Assembly: GCA_016795245.1 (NCBI GenBank) | Contig: JAEUIA010000064.1 | Location: forward strand, 92,318-156,317 | DNA: 64,000 nt | From: Planctomycetota bacterium | GTDB lineage: Bacteria > Planctomycetota > UBA1135 > GCA-002686595 | Direction: 5' to 3' | Shown: positions 34,487-43,880 of the stretch, in pieces | Layout: each line of letters starts with the position of its first letter | Position numbering within the stretch: the stretch's first letter is position 1 | Program-made: the position numbers and the translations under genes | Notes under the pieces: generated by a model | What the model was told of the DNA's origin: nothing | Databases searched by the model: none | The model's input: the letters and a program-made list of their open reading frames with translations, nothing else

Positions 34487-34495
34487 GGCCGCACG

Positions 34496-34522
34496 CTGCT
34501 GCGTGCTCGGACCACGCAGCAG
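34496..34522. terminator. Hairpin between sbtB and the converging propeller gene
   Basis: CTGCTGCGTG (34496-34505) pairs with CACGCAGCAG (34513-34522) around a seven-base loop. A run of T's is lacking, but the perfect ten-pair stem in the 53-base gap between converging genes suggests a terminator for one or both. Confidence 0.6.
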
Positions 34523-34539
34523 TTGAAACTCGATTCCAC

Positions 34540-37146
34540 TCAGGGCGTCGAATCGCCGAACAGGCCCTGCAGCACCAGGTCCCCGTTCTTGTTCATACCC
34601 GTTTCGAAGGGCAGATCCGCAACCGAGTGACCGCCGGCGGTTTCGACCAGCAGCACGAGGACAGCGGGCTTGGCGATCAAGGCCGCGCTGGAGTACGAGT
34701 TCGCGCCCTTCAGGCGCAGCCAGCCGGATTCGTGCGTGGACGCGCCGAGGATCTCGTTCGAGGCATGGTTGGTGCTCACGAGGAAGCTGTGGTTGAACAC
34801 GCCGGAGATGTCGGAGAGGCGGCGCTTCGCCCAGCACTGGAATGTCGTCTGGCCGGAGAACGCTTCCTCGTTGTCGTTGTAGGCGAGGAAGTCGACGGTA
34901 GCCGTGAAGTTGCCGCCGCCGCTGAGGTTCAAAAGGATGAGTTCGCTCACGGCCTTGAAGCTCTGTCCGAGGAAGCGCGGCACGAGCATCTCCTCGCCGA
35001 CGCACGTGTACTCGAGCCCGTTCAGATCGCGCAGCCCGTCGTTGTCGTGGTCCGTGGCCGAGCCCTCCTCACCGATCCCGAGGAACGTGAACGGGTTGGT
35101 GCCGTACGACAGCGACTGAATGCCGTCGATGATCAGCGACTGACCGATCAGGTGGTTGTGCACGATGGCCGCGCCGGTCGTCTTGTGCTTGGCGAACACG
35201 TACACGTAACCCTGAGCGAAGTTCGGATTGTGCGCCGACGTGACGACTGAAAGCGTGTCGCGCGGCGTCAGGGTGTGCGTGCGGTTGTATTCCAGGCAGT
35301 TGAGTTGCGTTCCCGTCGGACCGAAGCGGCCGATGTAGACGAATTCCACATTCACATCCGAACCCAACTCGGTCGCGTTCGTGACGGTGAGCAACGTCAT
35401 GTCGCCCAGACGGTTGTCGAACTCCGGGAACACCAGCAAGCTGCCCGGTGTACGGACGCCGACCGGGCAATCGTCCGACGGGCCGGGCCCGCCGATGGGT
35501 TCGATCGTGAGATCGAACAGGATCGGAGTCGCCGTCGACGCCGCCGGACGCGTCATGTTGACGCGCACCTCGACGAAGCGCCCGAAGATGCCGGTGAAGG
35601 CCACGCCGTTCTGAGCGGGCTGGAACGCCACGGCGGAAAGCGCCGCGGCGTTGTCGGACGCGCGGAATTCGACCGTGAGGCCGGTCGTCGCCGGCACGCT
35701 GGCGTTCCACGAAATCTTGCCGTACTGCGTGTTCGCCACTCCGCTGTCGTACGTGACCTGCCAGTATCCGCCGGCGTTCAAGTTCACGAACGGCGCGATG
35801 CCGGTCATGTCGCTGTAGTCGTAAGGCACTGCGTTGCGTCCGAGCGGCACGGTCAGATCGACAGCGCCTAGTCCGTCGCCGCCGCCGTTGGGATCGATGC
35901 GCTTCGCCGTGTTCGAGAGCGTGCACGTCACCCACACCTTGCCGGCGCGGTCGACCGCGAGTCCGCGCGGGCTCTGACCGTCGGCGCCCAGGTCGATCGT
36001 CTTGAGGATGTTCCCGGCGTTGTCGAGGCGCGTCACGTTCTGTCCGAAGCTGTGATCGACCCACACGTTGCTGTCGATCGGCGTCACGCACACGGAGCGC
36101 GCACCGCCGGCGCCTCCGGAGGGTTTCGGGAACCCGGCCGCGATCGTGCCGTTCGGCAGGATCTTCGTGACCGTGTTCTGGATGAACTGGCAGATCCAGA
36201 CGTTGCCGGCCGGATCGAGGCCGAGCCCGTGGTTGCCGGGGACCGGAATGCACAGCGACGCGGCGGTGCCGAGGTCGTAGCGCATGACGGTGTTGTCGGC
36301 TTCCGAAGTGGACCACAGGACGTTGTTGCCGTCGACGACGCCGCCGTGACCGCCGCAAGCAGGGGCTCCGAACGTGGACAAGAATGCGCCGTTCGTCCCG
36401 CGCAGCTTGTCGAACGAGGTCGGGACGAACGGATAGCCGCCCACGAACACGTCATCGTTCGCATCGATGGACACGTGGCGCACGTTGCGGCCGTTGGTGC
36501 GCTGGAAGACGAGGATCGCTTCGTCGACTGCGTCCTGCACGATGCCGTCGGCGCCGCCGTCTCCGTCCGTGATGTTCGGCCAAGGCAGGATGTCGCCCAA
36601 GCCGCGCGAGGTGCGGATCAGTCCGTCGCCGTTGCGGTCGACGCAGGTGTTGAAGCGGAACGGACCCTTCAAGTAGAGCCCGTTCGCATCCGGGACGCCG
36701 TTCGCATCCGTGCGCACGCCGCCGATGCAGATGCCGATCTTGACCACCGAGCCGCGTTGACCGGGCAGGCCGGTGACGGTCGACGCCTCGTCGCGGTTTC
36801 CGACCCAGACGTTGCCTTGCGAATCGACTGCCGTGCGCGAAGGACTGCGCGCCAGTCCGTCCGGCGACGTGGCGTACTCGCCGATGACCGCGCCCGTGTT
36901 CGTGTCGATGCGGATCAGCGAGCCGTTCCCTGAAGCCGCGACGTGGATCAGCGGCAACGGACCCGGCTGACCGGCGACGTTCAACTGCAACTGGTCGGGA
37001 ACCGCATCGTGGTTGACGTTGACCAGTGCACCTTCGTCGAAATCGGCATTGGTCGTGTACGTGCGCGCCTGCTGCGCTTGCGCGTCTCCCGCCAGTGCGA
37101 GAGCAGCCATGGCTGCAAATACGAAGATGCGCTGAGACGGAATCAT
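34540..37146 (-). CDS. Large secreted beta-propeller (NHL/Vgb-like) protein
   Basis: A secreted protein of 868 aa from the ATG that starts MIPSQRIFVFAAMAALALAGDAQAQ, a clear signal peptide. An upstream in-frame ATG would precede it by 55 non-family residues. The N-terminal half has repeated phrases of the type SRTAVDSQGNVWVGNRDE, then GNNVLWSTSEADNTVMRYDLGT and SPRGLAVDRAGKVWVTCTLSNTAKRIDPNGGG, the NHL/streptogramin-lyase-like (Vgb) blades. The C-terminal half contains beta-sandwich-like stretches and ends in a region (GGHSVADLPFETGMNKNGDLVLQGLFGD) of no known family. Binding of an extracellular ligand or adhesion is plausible, but no catalytic motif was found. Confidence 0.8.
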   Translation of the reverse strand: MIPSQRIFVFAAMAALALAGDAQAQQARTYTTNADFDEGALVNVNHDAVPDQLQLNVAGQPGPLPLIHVAASGNGSLIRIDTNTGAVIGEYATSPDGLARSPSRTAVDSQGNVWVGNRDEASTVTGLPGQRGSVVKIGICIGGVRTDANGVPDANGLYLKGPFRFNTCVDRNGDGLIRTSRGLGDILPWPNITDGDGGADGIVQDAVDEAILVFQRTNGRNVRHVSIDANDDVFVGGYPFVPTSFDKLRGTNGAFLSTFGAPACGGHGGVVDGNNVLWSTSEADNTVMRYDLGTAASLCIPVPGNHGLGLDPAGNVWICQFIQNTVTKILPNGTIAAGFPKPSGGAGGARSVCVTPIDSNVWVDHSFGQNVTRLDNAGNILKTIDLGADGQSPRGLAVDRAGKVWVTCTLSNTAKRIDPNGGGDGLGAVDLTVPLGRNAVPYDYSDMTGIAPFVNLNAGGYWQVTYDSGVANTQYGKISWNASVPATTGLTVEFRASDNAAALSAVAFQPAQNGVAFTGIFGRFVEVRVNMTRPAASTATPILFDLTIEPIGGPGPSDDCPVGVRTPGSLLVFPEFDNRLGDMTLLTVTNATELGSDVNVEFVYIGRFGPTGTQLNCLEYNRTHTLTPRDTLSVVTSAHNPNFAQGYVYVFAKHKTTGAAIVHNHLIGQSLIIDGIQSLSYGTNPFTFLGIGEEGSATDHDNDGLRDLNGLEYTCVGEEMLVPRFLGQSFKAVSELILLNLSGGGNFTATVDFLAYNDNEEAFSGQTTFQCWAKRRLSDISGVFNHSFLVSTNHASNEILGASTHESGWLRLKGANSYSSAALIAKPAVLVLLVETAGGHSVADLPFETGMNKNGDLVLQGLFGDSTP

Positions 37147-37350
37147 GATGCTGGCTCGATGGTGACGTTCAGTGGATGGGGGGGCGACGCCTCGCAGACG
37201 GAGGGGGACCGTCAGGTGGGGGAACATCCGAGGTGTCGCCTCAATGAAACATCCTACCCTGAAATTGGAAGATCCTTCCACATCCCCTGGAAAGAAGCTG
37301 CGCAAGGCCACTCTACCAAAGTGCAGCGTGAACGATTTCTCACGCGCGAG

Positions 37351-38670
37351 CTAGGGTTCGATCTCTTCGTGCGGCACCACGGCGGCGCTGCTCGACGTGG
37401 GCTCGGCGCCTTGGGCACGAGGTTGCATGCCGCGCGCGCGCCAGGTCCAGACCGCGCCCAGAAACGCGACGAGGCCCGACACGACCCACACGGTCACAGC
37501 GAGTGAGCCCGTGGCGTCGAACAGCAATCCCGCGAAGAGCCCTCCGCTCGCGAACGCGAGATCCATGCCCAGGAATTCGATCGCGAACACACGCCCACGG
37601 AACTCGTCCGCGACATGCCGCTGCCAGTAGACCGTCGACGCGATCCACAGCGTCGAGCCGCCTAGATGCGCAACTGCGACCCACAGTGCAGCAACGTAGA
37701 GATCGTGAGCGAAGCCGAACAGCGTGTAGCCGAACGCGGCGACCACGAACCCCAGGCTGGTCTGCAGTTTCAGAGCAGCATCCGTCTCACCGATCCAACG
37801 TCGGCTGAGGATCGGACCCAAGCCGGTGCCCACTCCGCGCGCTGCATACAACACGCCGGTAGCGAGGGCTGCGCCGCTGCCGGTCTCGTCGCTTTCGCTC
37901 GCTCCGAAGCGCTGATGCCCGGCGAGCGCGAGGATCACGAGGTATCCACCGGCCGCGCCCCAGAAAGTTTTCGCCCAGAGCATCGGCGTGATTCCGAGTT
38001 GTCGAACGTGCGCCAGCCCGCGGCGCAAGTCGGCCAACAGCACGAGGTCGCGCCAGCGCAAAGGCTCGTTCGGTACCGGAGTGGGCACGAGCTTCAAGCC
38101 GAACAGACACGCCGCGCTCGCGAGGTACGTGACGGCGTCGATCACGAACACCGCTTGCACGCCGAGCCGGTCGACGAGGATCCCGCCGGTGAGGGCACCG
38201 ATGCCGAGCATCATGCTCCACGTCGCCGCGGACAGAGTGTGGGCCGCGTGCAGGTCCTTGCGTGCCACCGTCGACGGCAGCGCACCGGCGCGAGAGGCGT
38301 CGAAGAAGATCGCGACACCCATCTGCGCCCCGACGCCCGCGTACAGCCAAACGAGGTGCTCCGGTTCGCGCACGAAACACAGGCAGGCCACGATTCCCGC
38401 GCGCACGAGATCCGCCGTGACCATCAGGAGGCGGCGCGGCAAACGGTCCGCGATCGGGCCTGCGATCGGCCCCAAGAACGCGGAAGGCAACAGTCGCAAG
38501 ACCAGCTCAGCGCCGAAGAGCACACCGATCCCGGTCAGGTGTTCGTGGCCGCCTAGCGTGCCGATCAAGACGATGACGGCCACCCGATTCAGCCAGTCGC
38601 CGGCCTGGCTGATCACTTGCGCGGCCCAGAGACGGGCGAAGAGCGGATTGTCGAGGACTACGCGCAGCAA
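37351..38670 (-). CDS. MFS transporter
   Basis: Major facilitator superfamily protein of 439 aa with twelve predicted membrane segments. The helix 2/3 loop has GPIAGPIADRLPRRLLMVTADLVRAGIV, the MFS motif A. The overall pattern (FARLWAAQVISQAGDWLNRVAVIVLIGTL at the N-terminus) is that of MFS_3 / enterobactin-exporter-like and macrolide-exporter-like proteins. It is probably an efflux pump for a small molecule. The start codon appears to be TTG, because no ATG or GTG gives a sound N-terminus; the ribosome site is weak. The C-terminus is a hydrophilic tail with a run of serines. It is divergent from the SDR gene 55 bases away. Confidence 0.88.
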   Translation of the reverse strand: MLRVVLDNPLFARLWAAQVISQAGDWLNRVAVIVLIGTLGGHEHLTGIGVLFGAELVLRLLPSAFLGPIAGPIADRLPRRLLMVTADLVRAGIVACLCFVREPEHLVWLYAGVGAQMGVAIFFDASRAGALPSTVARKDLHAAHTLSAATWSMMLGIGALTGGILVDRLGVQAVFVIDAVTYLASAACLFGLKLVPTPVPNEPLRWRDLVLLADLRRGLAHVRQLGITPMLWAKTFWGAAGGYLVILALAGHQRFGASESDETGSGAALATGVLYAARGVGTGLGPILSRRWIGETDAALKLQTSLGFVVAAFGYTLFGFAHDLYVAALWVAVAHLGGSTLWIASTVYWQRHVADEFRGRVFAIEFLGMDLAFASGGLFAGLLFDATGSLAVTVWVVSGLVAFLGAVWTWRARGMQPRAQGAEPTSSSAAVVPHEEIEP

Positions 38671-38725
38671 GGAGACAAGACGCTACTCGACGCCTGTGCG
38701 GTTGAGATTGGTATTCTCGTCGGCG

Positions 38726-39478
38726 ATGAAGGAACAAGACCTCGCCGGCCGGCACGCCCTGGTCACCGGCGCCAGCCGTGGCATCGGACGCGCCATCGTC
38801 CTCGAATTGGCGCAGCGCGGCGCGCAAGTCGTCGCTTGCTCGCGCGACATGGGCAAGCTGGAGGAAACGCTGACTTTGGCGCAGCGCTCGGGCGGCAAGG
38901 TCTCGGCGCTCGCCGCCGACATCACAGCACCGAACTTCATCGCCGAACTCAGCCGCGGCGCGCGTGCGATCGACATCGTCGTTCACAACGCGACCTCGTT
39001 CCCGGCTTACGCGCTGCTCGAGGACTTCAAACCGGCCGACGCGGCGCTCGTGCACGAAGTCGTCGTCCTCGCTCCGATGCGGATCACGGCGCACCTGTTG
39101 CCGGACATGAAGGCACGTGGATTCGGACGCATCCTGTTCATGGGTTCGATCGCCGCGAGTGTGGGTGCGACGCGCCAGTCGCCGTACGCCACGGCGAAGG
39201 CGGCGCTGCACGGCCTCGTGAAGAGCCTCGCGATCGAAACGGCGCGCAGCGGCATCACCTGCAATCTCATCGAGCCGGGGCTCGTCCTGACCGAGCGCGT
39301 CGTGTCGTCGATTCCCGAGGCCACGCGCGCAGCACTCGTCGCCAAGACGCCGATGGGCCGGACCGGAACTCCCGAGGAAATCGCCGCCGTCATCGGATTC
39401 CTCGCCTCTCCGCGCGCGAGCTACGTCACCGGCGCCTGCATCCCGGTCGCCGGCGGACTCGGTCTGGGAGTGCAGTGA
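38726..39478 (+). CDS. Short-chain dehydrogenase/reductase (SDR)
   Basis: NAD(P)-dependent oxidoreductase of 250 aa. The glycine motif is TGASRGIG (residues 14-21), and VHNAT stands in place of the usual NNAG. The catalytic Ser is in LFMGSIAAS, and Tyr and Lys are in SPYATAKAALHGLVK. The C-terminal GTPEEIAAVIGFLASPRASYVTGACIPVAGGLGLG is the usual SDR tail. The frame is open far upstream, but the ATG at 38726 gives the normal N-terminus (MKEQDLAGRHALVTG). The stop overlaps the next gene's GTG, so the DUF2071 gene is coupled to it. The substrate is unknown. Confidence 0.93.
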   Translation: MKEQDLAGRHALVTGASRGIGRAIVLELAQRGAQVVACSRDMGKLEETLTLAQRSGGKVSALAADITAPNFIAELSRGARAIDIVVHNATSFPAYALLEDFKPADAALVHEVVVLAPMRITAHLLPDMKARGFGRILFMGSIAASVGATRQSPYATAKAALHGLVKSLAIETARSGITCNLIEPGLVLTERVVSSIPEATRAALVAKTPMGRTGTPEEIAAVIGFLASPRASYVTGACIPVAGGLGLGVQ

Positions 39479-40239
39479 ACGCGACGGCGAGCCGCGTCGA
39501 TCCGTTCAGCGAGACTGCGCACCGTCCGTATCCGCTGCCGCGCGCGCCGTGGGTCATGGCGCAGACCTGGCACGATCTGTTGTTCGCGCATTGGCCCGTA
39601 GCCTCCGACAGCGTGCGACCGCTCCTGCCCGCCGGGTTGGAACTCGACACCTTCGAGGATCACGCTTGGATCGGCGTCGTGCCGTTCCGGATGAGCGGTG
39701 TGCGGATGCGCTTCACGCCTTCAGTCCCGTGGCTCGCGGCGTTTCCCGAACTCAACCTGCGCACGTACGTGAAGCTCGACGGTCGAGCCGGCGTGTGGTT
39801 TTTCTGCCTCGAAGCAGCTCGATTGCCGGCGGTCCAAGTCGCGCGCAGTTGGTTTCACTTGCCGTACTTTCATGCGCGCATGGAGTGCACCGCGGTCGGA
39901 AACGACATCGAGTACAGCAGCGAGCGCATCCATCGCCGTGCACGCCCGGCCAGTTTTCGCGCGCGCTACGGGCCAGAAGCTCCGGTCGTGCGTGCGCGAT
40001 CAGGCACGCTGGAACACTGGCTCACCGAGCGCTACTGCCTCTACGCGGCCGATGATCGCGGGCGGTTGATGCGCGGAGAGATCCATCACGTGCCGTGGCC
40101 GCTGCAGGAAGCGCACGCGCGCATCGAAACCTGCACGCTGCCGGCCGCGCACGACCTGGAGCTCCCGTCGTCGCCGCCGCACTTGCGCTTCGCGCGTCGG
40201 CTCGACGTTCGCATCTGGGCGCCGTCGCGCTGCGACTGA
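39475..40239 (+). CDS. DUF2071 (YqjF-like) protein
   Basis: A 254-aa protein with the DUF2071 layout. It opens with PWVMAQTWHDLLFAHWPVASDSVRPLLPAGLELDTFEDHAWIGVVPFRMSG, then FPELNLRTYVKLDGRAGVWFFCLEAARLPAVQVARSWFHLPYFHARM, and ends in strands typical of acetoacetate-decarboxylase-like folds. B. subtilis YqjF is a relative; members are uncharacterised apart from a few stress genes. The GTG start overlaps the SDR stop (GTGA), so translation is coupled and the SDR and DUF2071 proteins may act on one substrate. It has no signal peptide. Confidence 0.9.
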   Translation: MNATASRVDPFSETAHRPYPLPRAPWVMAQTWHDLLFAHWPVASDSVRPLLPAGLELDTFEDHAWIGVVPFRMSGVRMRFTPSVPWLAAFPELNLRTYVKLDGRAGVWFFCLEAARLPAVQVARSWFHLPYFHARMECTAVGNDIEYSSERIHRRARPASFRARYGPEAPVVRARSGTLEHWLTERYCLYAADDRGRLMRGEIHHVPWPLQEAHARIETCTLPAAHDLELPSSPPHLRFARRLDVRIWAPSRCD

Positions 40240-40249
40240 GGGCACGAGA

Positions 40250-41083
40250 TCAATCGACCAACGCGCTCTTCAAGAACGCGCGCGCGACCTTCCAGGCCTC
40301 GGCGGCCGAGCCCTGGTCGTAGCGTGCGCTGGACGGATTCGCGAATGCATGTTCGGCGTCGTACATCTGGATCGTCACGTCCTTGCCTGCACCGCGCAGA
40401 CCTGACTCGAACTTGGCGATGTCTTCCGTCGTGATGCTCTTGTCGCGCGAACCAAAGATGCCGAGGACACGTGCCTGCACGCCGGCGAGCGCCTTGGGGT
40501 CCGTCACGAGGCGTCCGTAGTAGATGACGGCCGCGTCCAGCGTCGGCTCGGCGAGCGCCAGATTCAGCGACTGCGCGCCGCCGAAGCACCAGCCGATCGA
40601 CGCCGTCCGCGGCGCCAGGATGCGCGGATCCGTCTCCAGGAACTTCACGGCCGCGCGCATGGTCGTGACAGCGCGCTCCTTGTCGACCGACTTCATCGCT
40701 TCGCTGGCTTGATTGGCGTTCTCTGCGACGATGCCGCCGTACAGATCGACGGCCAGCGCTGCATATCCTTCTGCGGCGATGCGATCAGCCCAGTGCTCGA
40801 TGTTGGCGTTCAAGCCCCACCATTCGTGGATCACGATGACGCCCGGCATCGGTGCGGTCTTGCCCGCGGGCAGCGACAGGTAGGCATTCGTCCCGCCGAT
40901 CTGAATCCGCGTCCCCGTGCGCGGCGGTGCGACGTTGTCGGGCGGCGAGTGCATCGCGACGAACTCCTCTTCGCTGACGGAGGTGGGATGGAACACGCTG
41001 GCGGCGTCTGAGTGGCGATCATCCGTGGAATTGCACGCGGCGGCCAGTGCGACGACGGTGAGTGCGAACATGTATGTCTTCAT
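40250..41083 (-). CDS. Dienelactone hydrolase family lipoprotein
   Basis: Alpha/beta hydrolase of 277 aa. A lipoprotein signal peptide ends at Cys17 (LAAAC), unusual because most dienelactone hydrolases are cytoplasmic. The catalytic Cys lies in the nucleophile elbow GWCFGG, the Asp in FGSRDKSIT, and the His in YDAEHAFANPSS, giving the Cys-Asp-His triad of the family. The strand before, PGVIVIHEWWGLNANIEHWADRIAAEGYAALAVDLYGG, is the oxyanion region. Activity on lactone-like substrates outside the cytoplasm is inferred. It converges with the DUF2071 gene ten bases away. Confidence 0.9.
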   Translation of the reverse strand: MKTYMFALTVVALAAACNSTDDRHSDAASVFHPTSVSEEEFVAMHSPPDNVAPPRTGTRIQIGGTNAYLSLPAGKTAPMPGVIVIHEWWGLNANIEHWADRIAAEGYAALAVDLYGGIVAENANQASEAMKSVDKERAVTTMRAAVKFLETDPRILAPRTASIGWCFGGAQSLNLALAEPTLDAAVIYYGRLVTDPKALAGVQARVLGIFGSRDKSITTEDIAKFESGLRGAGKDVTIQMYDAEHAFANPSSARYDQGSAAEAWKVARAFLKSALVD

Positions 41084-41111
41084 ATGTCCTCGTGTGATTT
41101 TCGAGCGGTGT

Positions 41112-42254
41112 TCAGCGCATGAGGGGTTGGCCGTGGTGCTTCAGTCCACGAAACGCCTGGAATAGATTCGAACCCTCGATCACCTCGGCCACCACACCGT
41201 GCCCGACGGCGTTCCAATGGTAGTCGGTATCGAATTCGAAGCGTTGGTGATCACGTTCGAAGCGTTCGATGAACGGAACCTGCAGGTCGATGACTTCGTA
41301 CGAAAGGCTCCGGGCCTTCGAGATGAAGGCCGCGCGCATGACGGCGAAGTAGCTCTTGCCGGCCGCAGCGAGCTTGTAGGGGTCGTAGAGCTCCGGACGC
41401 ATGCCGTCGACCACGAACAGGATGCGTTCGTGGCTCATGCCGCTCATCTTGGGCAAAAATCGAAAAAACGTGTCGAGCGCATTCAGTGAATCAGCCAACC
41501 GCTCCGGCGTGTACGCAGTTGCCGTGTTGCCGACGAACTGTTGTTCGACGCGCTGCTTGCCGCTGAGGCGTCCGATCAAGGCCGACACGCGGCTCGAGAG
41601 CTTCAGGTTCAAGTGCAGATAACGGGCCAGCGCGGACTTGTAGACCACCGGACCCAGCGCCTTGCTCTTGTAGTCGAAGCGCTTCAACTCCAACTTGCCG
41701 TCCGCGCCTGGGACGAAGTGGTGCTGTCCGACGGCGACCCCGTACTTCGCGAGGGACTCGTCGAAATCGTTGCCGACCACCGAGATGACGAGCACGTCTG
41801 GCGAATAGTTCTCGCGGGCGTATTGCGCCCACACGAGGTACTGCGACAAGGGCGCGGCAGCGGCGGCGAAGCTGTACACGCGCGCATCGGACGCGTACTT
41901 CCGTGCCAGTCGACCGTGCGCCGTGTCGGCGTAGGAAACCATCTGCGCTTCGATGAATGAATCGCCCACGATCGCGACGAGCGGCCGCTTGTCCACGGCG
42001 ACGTAGTCCTGATCGTTCACGAACCCCACGTTGTTCACGTGACCCTCGTTCGCCAGCGCGAAGTTCCAATCGCGCGAGAACACGAACGACCTGTCAGGCT
42101 CGAAGTGATAGACGGGATGCTCGGCATCGACCGTTGCAGGTCGCAGGCCTGTGCTCACCGGGCAGAACTGCAGCACGAGCTCCATGAGGAGGAACGTGAT
42201 CACGCAGCCGAGGAAGAGCGCTTTGAAGCGAGAGCGTCGTTTCGTCTCGGTCAT
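41112..42254 (-). CDS. Membrane-anchored SGNH-type hydrolase-like protein
   Basis: A 380-aa protein with an N-terminal membrane anchor (about residues 10-30). The block I motif GDSF is at residues 97-100 (VAIVGDSFIEAQ), a GND appears in ISVVGNDFDES, and the closing FDTDYHWNAVGHGVVAEVI supplies the catalytic Asp/His. This is the SGNH fold used by esterases and by acyltransferase partners such as AlgX/AlgJ that acetylate exopolysaccharide. The substrate here is not evident, and no alginate or cellulose genes lie nearby. The ATG was selected because it starts the anchor; an upstream GTG/ATG adds 30 residues without support. It is 28 bases upstream of the lipoprotein gene and on the same strand. 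Confidence 0.83.
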   Translation of the reverse strand: MTETKRRSRFKALFLGCVITFLLMELVLQFCPVSTGLRPATVDAEHPVYHFEPDRSFVFSRDWNFALANEGHVNNVGFVNDQDYVAVDKRPLVAIVGDSFIEAQMVSYADTAHGRLARKYASDARVYSFAAAAAPLSQYLVWAQYARENYSPDVLVISVVGNDFDESLAKYGVAVGQHHFVPGADGKLELKRFDYKSKALGPVVYKSALARYLHLNLKLSSRVSALIGRLSGKQRVEQQFVGNTATAYTPERLADSLNALDTFFRFLPKMSGMSHERILFVVDGMRPELYDPYKLAAAGKSYFAVMRAAFISKARSLSYEVIDLQVPFIERFERDHQRFEFDTDYHWNAVGHGVVAEVIEGSNLFQAFRGLKHHGQPLMR

Positions 42255-42325
42255 GTGCCGCGCAGTATCGCCGACTCCGGCCCGGCCGACAAACCCGCGC
42301 TCGGATCGAGTACGCTCTGCGCCCG

Positions 42326-42964
42326 ATGTTGACTGTTCACGCACATCCGTTGCTCGAAATCGCCGCGTTCGAAACGCGCTTCGCAGCTCCGCTGGAGGCC
42401 GTTCCTACGCCCGAATCCGTGCGCGTCCTCGCAACGCTCTCCGCCGCGGCTCCGTTCGCGACCGATGACGCGGTCAAGAAGGCCGTCCGCGACCTGTTGC
42501 GCCAGGCGGGCTACAAACCGACCGGGCGCGGCAAGCCGGCGAGCGAGTACTTGCTGGGGGCGGCAGCCGAAGCGCCCTTGCCTGCCATCAACATCGCCGT
42601 CGACGCCTGCAACGTCGTATCGCTGCACTCGGGGCTGCCGATCAGCGTCGTCGACCTGGACCTGGTGCGCGAGCCGCTCGCGGTCCGGGTCGCGGAATCA
42701 GGCGCGGCCTACGTATTCAACGCCTCGGGCCAGACCATCGATCTCAGCGGGCTGTTGTGTCTGTGCGACGCCGACGGCCCGTGCGCCAACGCCGTCAAGG
42801 ACGCTCAACGCACGAAAACACACGCGGGAACGCGACGGACTCTTTCGATCGTGTGGGGCACGCGCGCGCTGCCGGGGCGCGCGCAGCAGGTCGCGAACTG
42901 GTATCGCGGACTCCTGGCGCAGTCCGCTTCGATCAACGACGTCGACGTCCGGCCGCAAGAATAG
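42326..42964 (+). CDS. B3/B4 tRNA-binding-domain protein
   Basis: A 212-aa protein resembling the B3/B4 domain of the phenylalanyl-tRNA synthetase beta chain, found as a stand-alone family. Key stretches are DAVKKAVRDLLRQAGYKPTGRGKPASEYLLGAA, then PLPAINIAVDACNVVSLHSGLPISVVDLDLV, and FNASGQTIDLSGLLCLCDADGPCANAVKDAQRTKTHAGTRRTLSIVWGT. A pair CLCD followed by CAN provides cysteines that may bind metal. A role in removing mischarged tRNA or in RNA binding is only a family-level suggestion. It begins 71 bases from the SGNH gene in divergent orientation, and its end overlaps the desaturase gene by 32 bases. Confidence 0.85.
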   Translation: MLTVHAHPLLEIAAFETRFAAPLEAVPTPESVRVLATLSAAAPFATDDAVKKAVRDLLRQAGYKPTGRGKPASEYLLGAAAEAPLPAINIAVDACNVVSLHSGLPISVVDLDLVREPLAVRVAESGAAYVFNASGQTIDLSGLLCLCDADGPCANAVKDAQRTKTHAGTRRTLSIVWGTRALPGRAQQVANWYRGLLAQSASINDVDVRPQE

Positions 42965-43880
42965 GCGCGGGTACGGGCTTCAAGTCCCAGATCACGCCCA
43001 TCCACGACAGCACCTTCAGCCCGTAGTACGTGACGTCGTACTCCCACCAGTAGAAGCCCTGACGCGCGGAGGCCGGGTAGTGGTGGTGATTGTTGTGCCA
43101 GCCCTCGCCCATCGTCACGACGGCGAGAATCGGGTTGTTGCGGCTCTTGTCCTTGGTCTCGAAGCGACGTGAGCCGAACATGTGCGACAGCGAATTGATC
43201 GTGCACGTGCCGTGGAACAGCACGACGGTCGAGATGATCGTCCAGATCAAGAGCTGCAAGCCGTTGGTGCCGAGGCCCGGCGCGACGGCGTCGAGCAGCA
43301 CGCCCAGCCCGAAGCTGCCGGCGAACAGCGCGATCGGCACGAGTGAATCGAAACGGTCGAGGAAGCGCAGCTCCGGGAACTTCGCCAGCTCCGGAACCTG
43401 CTCCAGGTGCGTGGCAAAATTCGCGCGCGACATGATCCAGCCGATGTGGCTCCACATGAAGCTGTTGTGGTGCGGCGAGTGAACGTCGTCCTCCTCGTCC
43501 GAGCGCTTGTGGTGCAGCCTGTGGTGCGCAGCCCACCACAAAGGCCCGCGCTGGACGGCCGAGTTGCCCCACATCGCCAGGACGAACTGGAAGGCGCGCG
43601 AAGTCTTGAACGTCTTGTGGCTGAAGTAGCGGTGATAGAAGCCCGTGATCGCGAACATGCGCGCCACGTAGAGGGCGACGGCGAACAGCACCGCGAACGG
43701 GCTCCAGCCGACCCAGATCACGCCCAGGCAGAACACGTGCAAGCTCAGGAAGGGCATGCAGCGGACCCAGTCGACTCTTTGCGGCTCGTCCTTCGGGATG
43801 CCTTCCGCCCCGGCCCAGGAGTCGAACCAACGCGCCACAGTGAGGTGAAAGCCTGTTCGGCGTTGAGTGGTGGATGTCAT
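42933..43880 (-). CDS. Acyl-CoA / fatty acid desaturase
   Basis: Integral membrane di-iron desaturase of 315 aa, of the stearoyl-CoA 9-desaturase type. The three histidine boxes are in place: HRYFSHKTF, then HRLHHKRSD, and EGWHNNHHHYP. Three or four membrane segments surround them. It introduces a double bond into acyl chains and so would keep membranes fluid; electrons would come from ferredoxin or a cytochrome. The C-terminal end overlaps the B3/B4 gene on the opposite strand by 32 bases. The start MTSTTQRRTGF is the natural one. Confidence 0.93.
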   Translation of the reverse strand: MTSTTQRRTGFHLTVARWFDSWAGAEGIPKDEPQRVDWVRCMPFLSLHVFCLGVIWVGWSPFAVLFAVALYVARMFAITGFYHRYFSHKTFKTSRAFQFVLAMWGNSAVQRGPLWWAAHHRLHHKRSDEEDDVHSPHHNSFMWSHIGWIMSRANFATHLEQVPELAKFPELRFLDRFDSLVPIALFAGSFGLGVLLDAVAPGLGTNGLQLLIWTIISTVVLFHGTCTINSLSHMFGSRRFETKDKSRNNPILAVVTMGEGWHNNHHHYPASARQGFYWWEYDVTYYGLKVLSWMGVIWDLKPVPAPILAAGRRRR

